Below are positions 1-4,348 of a stretch of 6,212 bases of DNA, piece after piece. The position numbers and the translations under genes were made by a program. Within the stretch, counting starts at the first letter, position 1. The number at the start of each line of letters is the position of its first letter. Below the pieces are notes generated by a model. It did no database searches. It was not told where the DNA came from and worked only from the letters and a program-made list of their open reading frames with translations. Source of the DNA: SAR324 cluster bacterium (lineage in GTDB: Bacteria > SAR324 > JACQKK01); contig JACZVE010000200.1 in assembly GCA_022572825.1 (NCBI GenBank), forward strand, positions 1 through 6,212, written 5' to 3'.

Positions 1-44
1 ACCTTGCGGCCGTTGGGCGTGCCCCAGGTGTACAGATCGGTCAT
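1..44 (-). CDS. Glutathione S-transferase family protein, N-terminal fragment (runs off the left edge)
   Basis: Read leftward from the ATG at 44-42, the first 14 codons give MTDLYTWGTPNGRK, and the next codon begins GT. This is the opening beta strand and first turn of the thioredoxin-fold domain in GSTs of the YfcG/YghU type, whose proteins begin much like MIDLY...TPNG-K. In that family the Thr-Pro-Asn segment lies at the glutathione site, and the enzymes act in the cytoplasm on glutathione conjugates or disulfides. A GGGAG Shine-Dalgarno (plus-strand 50-54) sits 5 nt before the ATG, which supports this start. Only the first 5-7% of a normal roughly 200-residue protein is visible, so subclass and activity cannot be judged. 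The gene is divergent from the TetR regulator at 446, which suggests it may be that regulator's target. Confidence 0.72.
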   Translation of the reverse strand, partial: MTDLYTWGTPNGRK

Positions 45-162
45 CGCGGCTCCCGTCTGGATGGCTCCTGCTCCGTGGCGAGACCGGCCGCCGCGCCGGG
101 AAGACGCGTGCAACGCCCTGGTCAGCCTGTGCCGCCTGTTTGCTCCGGGTCGATCCTAGGGA

Positions 163-194
163 CATCCGGCCAGCCGGTCAACCGGCGCCGGATG
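163..194. repeat. Strong inverted repeat (hairpin) in the GST-TetR intergenic region
   Basis: CATCCGGC (163-170) pairs with GCCGGATG (187-194), and inside it GCCGGT (173-178) pairs with ACCGGC (181-186). The only unpaired bases are the bulge CA (171-172) and the central CA (179-180). No T-run follows on either strand, so it does not look like an intrinsic terminator. It could be an operator for the neighbouring TetR regulator or a leader structure of the GST transcript. Its function is unproven. Confidence 0.7.
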
Positions 195-267
195 GCCGTT
201 CAGCCTCCGATGGGCGCACGTCGCGGGCATCGCCGCAGCCTGTGCAGGTGGCCGGCGGGGGGCCGGG

Positions 268-296
268 GTGTTATTTTGCGGCGTTCGCGCTATGGT
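268..296 (+). promoter_or_regulatory. Weak sigma70-like promoter candidate for the TetR gene
   Basis: GTGTTA (268-273) and TATGGT (291-296) are separated by 17 bases. The -10 matches four of six consensus positions and the -35 only three. It is the most AT-rich spot upstream of the regulator and would give a leader of about 145 bases. It rests on weak pattern matching only. Confidence 0.22.
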
Positions 297-445
297 GAAA
301 ACGACCCGACTCGGCGCAGTGGCATGCGCACCCGCTGACTCCACGGCGCCGCGCCGCAATTTCTTCTCTGCCACGCCGCCGCGGACTCGGGATGCGAACA
401 GCGACGGCGCCAGGCTGGACGCGCGAAAACCGGCGGCGATACGCG

Positions 446-1051
446 ATGGGCCGGACGAGCAACGCCAAAGAACGACTGATCGACACCGCGGTGGGCCTGA
501 TCCGCGCCCGCGGCTACGCATCGGTAAGTGTCGATGACCTCTGCCGCCATGCCGGGGTGCGCAAAGGCAGCTTCTATCACTTCTTTCCTTCCAAGCGCGA
601 TCTGGCCCTGGCGGCGCTGGATGCCTGGTGGGAAACCACGCGCAACGAGCTCCTGGAGCCGGCCTTTCGGCCGGACGTACCCCCCCTCAAGCGCATCGAA
701 CGCGCCTTCGAGCGCGCCACGGCCCAGCAGGCCCGCAACGAGGAGCGCACCGGCCGCTTCCAGGGCTGTCCCTTCGGCAACCTGGCCATGGAGCTGTCGG
801 CCCAGGACGAGGTGATCCGCGAAAAGCTGGACGCTACCTTCGCACGCTTTGCAGCCTACTTCGAAGCAGCGCTGGCGGAAGGAGTGGAGTCCGGCGATAT
901 TCCCGCAGCCACCGACGTGAGGGAGACGGCACAGGCGCTCCTGTCCTACCTCTACGGCATCATCCTCATGGCCAAGACCGCCAACAGCGCTCAGCTCATG
1001 GCGAGCCTTTCCTCCCACGCGCTGAGATTGATCCCTCCGCCTTCGGCCTGA
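446..1051 (+). CDS. TetR/AcrR-family transcriptional regulator, NemR-like
   Basis: This 201-residue DNA-binding regulator has a TetR helix-turn-helix at about residues 26-50 (VDDLCRHAGVRKGSFYHFF, then PSK), followed by an all-helical ligand/dimer domain. The C-terminal half carries the QGCPFGNLAMEL motif (Cys108) and LYGIILMAKTANS (Lys177). From memory of E. coli NemR these align with Cys106 and Lys175, the pair that senses reactive chlorine and electrophiles, so an electrophile- or redox-responsive repressor is plausible but inferred. The start at 446 is chosen because family members begin a few residues before helix 1 (MGRTSNAKERL). An in-frame ATG at 392 would add an 18-residue Arg-rich tail not expected in the family. 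Neither start has a strong Shine-Dalgarno. The gene is divergent from the GST at the left edge, the usual layout for a local repressor and its target. Confidence 0.9.
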   Translation: MGRTSNAKERLIDTAVGLIRARGYASVSVDDLCRHAGVRKGSFYHFFPSKRDLALAALDAWWETTRNELLEPAFRPDVPPLKRIERAFERATAQQARNEERTGRFQGCPFGNLAMELSAQDEVIREKLDATFARFAAYFEAALAEGVESGDIPAATDVRETAQALLSYLYGIILMAKTANSAQLMASLSSHALRLIPPPSA

Positions 1052-1104
1052 CCGGCCGCCGAGCCATCGCTGACCGGTGTGGCGAAAGTGCTATCGTCGC
1101 AACT

Positions 1105-1138
1105 TTGTTGGTTACTTTACACACTGGTCAAATACAAT
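1105..1138 (+). promoter_or_regulatory. Weak promoter-like AT-rich patch
   Basis: TTGTTG (1105-1110) and TCAAAT (1128-1133) are 17 bases apart. An alternative -10, TACAAT (1133-1138), matches five of six positions, but its best -35 (TTGGTT, 1108-1113) is 19 bases away. The patch stands out from its GC-rich surroundings and lies just upstream of the stem-loop at 1166-1249, so it could start transcription of that element and the crotonase gene. This is pattern matching only. Confidence 0.3.
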
Positions 1139-1165
1139 CGGGTAGCACTCAGTCGTGGTGCGTAA

Positions 1166-1249
1166 GAAGGAACCGATGCCACCTCGCTGTCTGGTTGCTG
1201 GGCTCTCCCCGATGACCTGAATGTCAGGCGGAGTGGCATCGGTTCTTTT
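1166..1249 (+). ncRNA. Candidate structured RNA or leader/terminator stem-loop (unidentified)
   Basis: GAACCGATGCCAC (1170-1182) pairs perfectly with GTGGCATCGGTTC (1233-1245). As RNA the stem extends outward by G-U, A-U, A-U and G-U pairs to 1166/1249, and inward past one mismatch. The 50-base apical part can fold further: GGTT (1193-1196) with GACC (1214-1217) around GGG/CCC, or alternatively CCTGA (1216-1220) with TCAGG (1224-1228). These two folds share bases 1216-1217, so they exclude each other. The 3' arm ends in TTTTC, as in an intrinsic terminator. I do not recognise a known RNA family. It may be a small RNA, an attenuating leader of the crotonase gene, a terminator for the TetR gene, or a decayed miniature inverted-repeat element. 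Confidence 0.4.
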
Positions 1250-1342
1250 CAATTTCCTCCAAGCCCCCCTTCAATCCCGCTCAGCGGCGCCCGCGGCCGC
1301 GCTTTTCCCGCATTCCCGATCATGGTACGAGTGGTCTGGGCA

Positions 1343-1408
1343 GGCTGGAGGCGCACCGGCCTTCCGCACGATGCCGCGCCGCACGCAAACGCACCGGCCC
1401 CTCCAGCC
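1343..1408. repeat. 9-bp inverted repeat enclosing a 9-bp direct repeat
   Basis: GGCTGGAGG (1343-1351) is the reverse complement of CCTCCAGCC (1400-1408). GCACCGGCC also occurs twice inside, at 1353-1361 and 1391-1399. It lies 35 bases before the crotonase ribosome binding site and could form a leader hairpin. In such GC-rich DNA it may also be chance. Confidence 0.45.
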
Positions 1409-1455
1409 ATTGCGTTCTAGCGGCCGGCTGTACGCCAGAGCCGAGGAGATGCCCG

Positions 1456-2265
1456 ATGCCAAGCGTGATCTACGAGAAACGCGGGAAGATCGCCTATGTG
1501 ACCCTCAACCGGCCGCAGGTGATGAACGCCGTTGACCAGGAGATGCACGAGCTGTTGTGGGAAACGTGGAAGGACTTCCGCGACGATGACGCCCTCGAAC
1601 TGGCCATCGTGACCGGCGCCGGCAACCAGGCCTTCTGCTCCGGCGCGGACCTCAAGACCTACACCTCATCGCTGAGCGAGCACGCCGACGCCCTGATGCC
1701 GCGCCGCAAGATTGCCGACGGCCTGGGGGCAATTACGCGCGGTCTGCACCGCATCTACAAGCCCATTCTTGCCGCGGTAAACGGCTGGGCCCTTGCCGGT
1801 GGCCTGGAGATCGCGCTGGCCTGCGATATCCGCATCGCCTCGGAAAGAGCCAGGTTCGGATCGTTCGAGGTGCGCCGGGGGCTGCACCACGGGGACGGCG
1901 GCATCGTGCGGCTGGTCAACACCTGCGGGGCGGGGATCGCCCTGGAGATGCTGTTGACCGCGGAACCCATCGACGCGCAACGGGCGCTGCAGTGCAACCT
2001 GGTCTCGCGGGTTGTGCCCCATGCCAGGCTGATGGAGGAGGCAGAGACGATGGCGGCCCAGATATTGCGCAACGATACCTGGGCCATCCGTTCCGCCAAG
2101 GAGACCATTCTCAACGTCATCGGCCGGCCGCTGGACGATCAGCTCACCTACGAGGCCTTGACGGGCTACTCCGGCGCCGCCAACCCGGCCGTCGCCGGCC
2201 GCCTGCGGGAGTTCTACACCAAGTCGGACAGCGGCCGTGCGGGCGACCATGGCACAGAGCTTTAG
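1456..2265 (+). CDS. Enoyl-CoA hydratase/isomerase family protein (crotonase fold)
   Basis: This cytoplasmic crotonase of 269 residues is of usual length. Family members add water to trans-2-enoyl-CoA thioesters or carry out related acyl-CoA chemistry. The two oxyanion-hole segments are FCSGADLK (residues 60-67) and NGWALAGGLEIALACD (109-124). Both acidic catalytic positions known from rat enoyl-CoA hydratase (Glu144 and Glu164) appear conserved as Glu118 (in GGLE) and Glu138 (in FGSFEV), which favours a true hydratase. The segment RRGLHHGDGG replaces the more usual GTIPGAGG and may mark a different substrate. GAGGAG ends 7 nt before the ATG at 1456 and fixes the start. CaiD-like carnitinyl-CoA dehydratase is an alternative, made attractive by the CaiB-type transferase at 4349, but the substrate is unknown. 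The gene is isolated by gaps of 400 and 250 bases and is probably monocistronic. Confidence 0.92.
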   Translation: MPSVIYEKRGKIAYVTLNRPQVMNAVDQEMHELLWETWKDFRDDDALELAIVTGAGNQAFCSGADLKTYTSSLSEHADALMPRRKIADGLGAITRGLHRIYKPILAAVNGWALAGGLEIALACDIRIASERARFGSFEVRRGLHHGDGGIVRLVNTCGAGIALEMLLTAEPIDAQRALQCNLVSRVVPHARLMEEAETMAAQILRNDTWAIRSAKETILNVIGRPLDDQLTYEALTGYSGAANPAVAGRLREFYTKSDSGRAGDHGTEL

Positions 2266-2290
2266 TGTGCCCTCGCAGACTGGAGTGGTG

Positions 2291-2322
2291 GCTGAGAAGT
2301 TCATACGCTGAGAAGTTCATAC
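2291..2322. repeat. Perfect tandem 16-bp duplication
   Basis: GCTGAGAAGTTCATAC occurs at 2291-2306 and again immediately at 2307-2322, with no mismatch. A head-to-tail duplication without divergence suggests a recent event. The second copy supplies the left arm of the TTCATA/TATGAA inverted repeat next to it. Confidence 0.9.
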
Positions 2323-2332
2323 AATATATGAA
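2316..2332. promoter_or_regulatory. Inverted repeat TTCATA-N5-TATGAA, possible operator
   Basis: TTCATA (2316-2321) and TATGAA (2327-2332) are separated by CAATA, forming a 17-bp dyad of a size bound by many dimeric regulators. TACAAT (2320-2325), a good -10-like hexamer, lies within it, but no -35 is visible at proper spacing. The binding protein is unknown. Confidence 0.35.
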
Positions 2333-2363
2333 ACGATGCGATCGGTTTTGCTGGTCTCGCTGA

Positions 2364-2387
2364 AACCTCACCCCGCGGGGTGAGGTT
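2364..2387. terminator. Perfect 24-bp palindrome, possible terminator of the crotonase gene
   Basis: AACCTCACCC (2364-2373) is followed, across a central CGCG, by its exact reverse complement GGGTGAGGTT (2378-2387), giving a 10-bp stem with a 4-base loop. The position, 100 bases after the crotonase stop and just before the FNR-type box, suits a transcription stop between units. No T-run follows on the plus strand and only TTT on the minus strand, so a canonical intrinsic terminator is not assured. A protein-binding dyad is the alternative. Confidence 0.45.
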
Positions 2388-2390
2388 ACA

Positions 2391-2404
2391 TTGATAAACA
2401 TCAA
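2391..2404. promoter_or_regulatory. FNR/ANR-type box, perfect consensus TTGAT-N4-ATCAA
   Basis: The sequence TTGATAAACATCAA matches all ten fixed positions of the FNR/ANR consensus. FNR-family proteins respond to oxygen through an Fe-S cluster, and relatives such as DNR respond to nitric oxide. The box lies about 110 bases before the DUF4336 start. If TAGAAT at 2410-2415 is the -10 element, the box centre would fall near -24, a position that suggests repression rather than activation. No good -10 sits at the spacing for a -41.5 class II site. Regulation of the downstream pair is inferred. Confidence 0.55.
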
Positions 2405-2409
2405 CAACT

Positions 2410-2415
2410 TAGAAT
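2410..2415 (+). promoter_or_regulatory. Candidate -10 element TAGAAT for the DUF4336/hydrolase pair
   Basis: TAGAAT matches five of six bases of TATAAT and lies in the AT-rich part of the gap. No convincing -35 is present 16-18 bases upstream; TTGATA (2391-2396, within the FNR-type box) is only 13 bases away. A start near 2422 would leave a leader of about 90 bases. Confidence 0.25.
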
Positions 2416-2512
2416 TATTCTGCCCGCCTGCCAGTCACGATGATTAATTATCAAACGAAATTATCATTCAGGACACCAGGGCCTTGCATGAACCAAATCC
2501 GGTGAAGGCGGC

Positions 2513-3205
2513 GTGTTTCCCTACCGACCGATGCGCGGCCTGGATGAAGGCCTCTACTGCGTGGATGGGTCATTCGGCCGCTCGCCCCTGGGCCGGCGCA
2601 TGACGGTGCTGGTGTTGCCCTCGGGCAGGCTGGCCGTCCATAGCGCGATCCGCATGGAGCAGGCGGACATGGCTGCGCTGGATCGGCTGGGGCCGGTAGG
2701 CGCGATCATCGTACCCAACACCCTGCACAAGGCCGACGCCCCCTGGTACGCCGGGCGCTATCCCGACGCCACCGTGCTGGCGCCCCGCAAGGCCGTGGCC
2801 CGCCTTGCGCGCCGCATGCGCATAGACGGGACGCTGGAGGACGATTGGCCCGCGGAGTTGGCCGCCGCGCTGGATCGCCTCGCGCTGGGCGGCGTGCGCA
2901 TGCCCGAGGCGGCCTTCTGCCATCGTGCCACCCGCACGCTGATCCTCACCGATCTGGTGTTCAACCTGGGTGTGCAGTTCGCGGGGCTGAGCAGGCTGCT
3001 GCTGAAGCTGGACGACGCCTACGGCCGCTTCGGGCCCACCCGCCTGTTCCGCTGGGTGGTTCTGCGGAATAAGGCCGCGCTGCTGGCCTCCCTGCGCGAA
3101 CTGGAGCAGTGGGATTACGACCGCATCGTCATGAGCCACGGCGACATCGTGGAGACGGGCGGGAAGCAGCTGATGCGCGGGGCGTTTGCGTCCCTCGGGC
3201 TGTGA
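2513..3205 (+). CDS. DUF4336 family protein, metallo-beta-lactamase-fold-like
   Basis: This 230-residue protein resembles DUF4336, a family distantly related to metallo-beta-lactamase-fold hydrolases and without a settled function. Family marks are RMTVLVLPSGRLAVHS (His43), the VGAIIVPNTLHKADAPWY segment (Asn69, His72, Asp75), LILTDLVFN (Asp147) and MSHGD (His209). The classic HxHxDH zinc motif is degenerate, so metal binding and hydrolysis are uncertain. No signal peptide is visible, suggesting a cytoplasmic location. The GTG at 2513 is taken as the start: GAAGG ends only 4 nt before it. The in-frame ATG at 2531 would remove six residues and is a possible alternative. The stop is 32 bases before the next gene on the same strand, so the two are probably one operon. 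An FNR-type box lies upstream. Confidence 0.82.
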   Translation: MFPYRPMRGLDEGLYCVDGSFGRSPLGRRMTVLVLPSGRLAVHSAIRMEQADMAALDRLGPVGAIIVPNTLHKADAPWYAGRYPDATVLAPRKAVARLARRMRIDGTLEDDWPAELAAALDRLALGGVRMPEAAFCHRATRTLILTDLVFNLGVQFAGLSRLLLKLDDAYGRFGPTRLFRWVVLRNKAALLASLRELEQWDYDRIVMSHGDIVETGGKQLMRGAFASLGL

Positions 3206-3237
3206 AGGGCCGCCTCCGTGCCCCTGAACGGAGCGAC

Positions 3238-4059
3238 ATGAGCGAGCCGGCGGAGCTGCAACGCTTCCGGAAAGAGTTTCCCGAGCGCGTGGTGAGGGCA
3301 GGGGGCCTGCGCTGGGGCGTGATCGACTCGGCCCCGCGCACGGCTGGGCACTCACCGCCGGCCCTGTTGCTGCTGCCCGGCACGATGGGCACGGGCGAGA
3401 TTTACTGGCAACAGTTCCGCGCCCTCGCCGGCCGCCTGCGCCTGATTGCCGTGAGCTACCCTGCCGTGGCGGACGTGGCGCGCTACGCGGACGGCGCGGT
3501 GCGCATCCTCAGGCAGCGGGGCATCGCGCGGGCCAGCGTGCTGGGCTCTTCCCTGGGCGGCTTCACCGCGCAGACCATCGCCCTGCGGCACCCGCAGGTG
3601 GTGGAGACGCTGTTCATCGGCAACTCCCTGTGCGACCCCCGCACCTCCTGGCGCCCCAAACACCCACCCTTGGCCGAGATCGAGGCAACCCCGGCCGCGA
3701 CGATCCGGGACGACCGCGTGGCGCGCACGGATCAGTGGCCGCGCGGCGACCCCGGGCTGGCCCTGGCCCAGGCCGTGATCGGCGCCCAGGGCCGCACGCG
3801 CATCTCCGCGCGCCATCTCAAGGCGCGGGTGCTGGCGCTGCTGCGGGCCGAGGACCTGCCGCCGCTGCCCATCCCGGACAGCCGCATCGTCATCATCGAT
3901 TGCGACGACGACCCCATCATGCCGCCGCCCGTGCGCAAGGCGGTGCGGGCGCGCTATCCCGGGGCGGAGGCGCACGCGCTGCCTTCCGGCGGCCACTTTC
4001 CCTACATCTCGCGGGCGGAGCAATACACGGCAATCATCGGGCGAAGGTTGCTGGGGTAA
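3238..4059 (+). CDS. Alpha/beta hydrolase, maspardin (SPG21)-like
   Basis: This 273-residue alpha/beta-hydrolase has nucleophile elbow GSSLGG (Ser105), an acid in DCDDDPIMP (Asp224 or Asp225) and a histidine in PSGGHFPYI (His253), so the full triad is present. From memory it resembles eukaryotic maspardin along its length: LRWGVIDSAPR early on, SLGGFTAQ, the LFIGNSLCDPRTSW strand, and GG-FPY near the end. Maspardin has Asn where this protein has His. Family members hydrolyse esters, lipids or thioesters, but the substrate here is unknown. The ATG at 3238 is preceded by CGGAG ending 4 nt upstream and suits the family start; the frame stays open upstream to 3109, overlapping the DUF4336 gene. 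It follows that gene by 32 bases and is probably cotranscribed. No signal peptide is seen. Confidence 0.87.
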   Translation: MSEPAELQRFRKEFPERVVRAGGLRWGVIDSAPRTAGHSPPALLLLPGTMGTGEIYWQQFRALAGRLRLIAVSYPAVADVARYADGAVRILRQRGIARASVLGSSLGGFTAQTIALRHPQVVETLFIGNSLCDPRTSWRPKHPPLAEIEATPAATIRDDRVARTDQWPRGDPGLALAQAVIGAQGRTRISARHLKARVLALLRAEDLPPLPIPDSRIVIIDCDDDPIMPPPVRKAVRARYPGAEAHALPSGGHFPYISRAEQYTAIIGRRLLG

Positions 4060-4111
4060 GGGCCAGTGTTAACAAGACGTTGGGCAGGCGGTGATGGAAT
4101 GGGTATGGTTC

Positions 4112-4132
4112 CAGCGAGATCGCTGCAATTTT
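4112..4132 (+). terminator. Weak terminator candidate after the hydrolase gene
   Basis: CAGCG (4112-4116) and CGCTG (4121-4125) form a short stem with loop AGAT, followed by CAATTTT. The stem is only 5 bp and the T-run is short and offset, so efficiency would be low. It lies 53 bases after the hydrolase stop. Confidence 0.3.
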
Positions 4133-4176
4133 CTGTGCGGTGCGAGAATATTTCATCCACACATTACGCAGATTGC

Positions 4177-4186
4177 GGAAATTTCC
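4177..4186. repeat. 10-bp perfect palindrome GGAAATTTCC
   Basis: GGAAATTTCC is self-complementary and lies just upstream of the candidate -35 hexamer TTGAAA (4188-4193). Its position would suit an operator, but it is short and AT-centred, so chance is possible. Confidence 0.3.
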
Positions 4187-4187
4187 T

Positions 4188-4215
4188 TTGAAAGAACCTG
4201 TATCCGGGGAATGAT
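4188..4215 (+). promoter_or_regulatory. Candidate sigma70 promoter for the CoA-transferase
   Basis: TTGAAA (4188-4193) matches five of six -35 bases, and AATGAT (4210-4215) matches four of six -10 bases, with 16 bases between. Transcription from about 4222 would produce a leader of about 125 bases that includes the terminator hairpin at 4283-4315. Confidence 0.3.
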
Positions 4216-4282
4216 TGCCGCGTCATCAGACAAGCTCGATCGACGCGCGACGTGCGCGAAGTGACCCGCTTCACAGAAATTT

Positions 4283-4315
4283 GCGCGATCCGCGAAATCC
4301 GCGGATCGGCTTTTT
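4283..4315 (+). terminator. Intrinsic terminator just upstream of the CoA-transferase start
   Basis: CGATCCGCG (4286-4294) pairs with CGCGGATCG (4300-4308) across the loop AAATC. Two further G-C pairs, GC (4283-4284) with GC (4309-4310), form around a one-base bulge, and TTTTTC follows (4311-4316). This is a strong rho-independent terminator by form. It ends only 33 bases before the chosen ATG at 4349, leaving too little room for a separate promoter after it. Either it ends the hydrolase operon and overlaps the next control region, or it acts as an attenuator in the CoA-transferase leader. Confidence 0.8.
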
Positions 4316-4333
4316 CTGAAGTCTCACATCATG

Positions 4334-4342
4334 AAAGGTAGG
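4334..4342 (+). promoter_or_regulatory. Ribosome binding site that decides the CoA-transferase start
   Basis: AAAGGTAGG ends 6 nt before the ATG at 4349 and overlaps the codons that follow an in-frame ATG at 4331. No comparable site precedes 4331. This favours 4349 as the start of translation. Confidence 0.55.
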
Positions 4343-4348
4343 CTCGTT

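Larger units (their letters stand above)
45..445. other. Divergent intergenic region between the GST and TetR genes
   Basis: About 400 bases carry no credible gene; the long frames here have Arg/Pro/Ala-rich, featureless translations. The region should hold promoters for both the leftward GST gene and the rightward regulator, and probably the operator. The clearest structure is the hairpin at 163-194. A weak sigma70-like pair for the regulator is GTGTTA (268-273) and TATGGT (291-296) with 17 bases between them. No convincing promoter was found for the GST. Confidence 0.6.
1052..1455. other. Intergenic region between the TetR and enoyl-CoA hydratase genes
   Basis: About 400 bases carry no credible gene. 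In order they hold an AT-rich promoter-like patch (about 1101-1138), a long stem-loop with a T-run (1166-1249), and a 9-bp inverted repeat with an internal 9-bp direct repeat (1343-1408). The GAGGAG ribosome binding site of the crotonase gene lies at 1443-1448. Frames crossing this region merge into shadows of the flanking genes. Confidence 0.6.
2266..2512. other. Signal-rich intergenic region before the DUF4336 gene
   Basis: No gene is seen here, and base composition falls sharply toward AT between 2388 and 2470. In order it holds a tandem 16-bp duplication, an inverted repeat TTCATA-N5-TATGAA, a perfect 24-bp palindrome, an FNR-type box, a TAGAAT -10-like hexamer, and two copies of AATTATCA. 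It probably contains the end of the crotonase transcript and the promoter of the DUF4336/hydrolase pair. Confidence 0.65.

Noticed and set aside
392..445. Upstream in-frame ATG that would lengthen the TetR regulator by 18 residues
   Set aside because: The extension is Arg-rich, has no Shine-Dalgarno before it, and family proteins begin close to helix 1, as from 446.
75..521. Overlapping open frames on both strands in the GST-TetR gap
   Set aside because: Translations are Arg/Pro/Ala-rich with no family features, as expected from random GC-rich DNA.
290..1018. Long minus-strand frame across the TetR gene
   Set aside because: It is antisense to a clear TetR protein and has no recognisable motif.
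1221..1535. Plus-strand frame entering the crotonase gene
   Set aside because: It overlaps the crotonase start in another frame, lacks a ribosome binding site, and has a low-information translation.
2488..2505. Five-codon leader peptide MNQIR before the DUF4336 gene
   Set aside because: It is too short, has no good ribosome site, no repeated regulatory codons and no linked terminator.
2570..3355. Long minus-strand frame opposite the DUF4336 gene
   Set aside because: It is a shadow of the codon pattern on the other strand; the plus-strand protein has family motifs and this one does not.
4079..4085. GTTGGGC, matching the integron attC core GTTRRRY
   Set aside because: No partner RYYYAAC core, inner boxes or integrase is present; a 7-base degenerate match is expected by chance.
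4211..4264. Seventeen-codon leader peptide before the CoA-transferase terminator
   Set aside because: The only purine-rich stretch abuts the ATG, the candidate transcription start lies after the ATG, and no run of one amino acid suggests attenuation.
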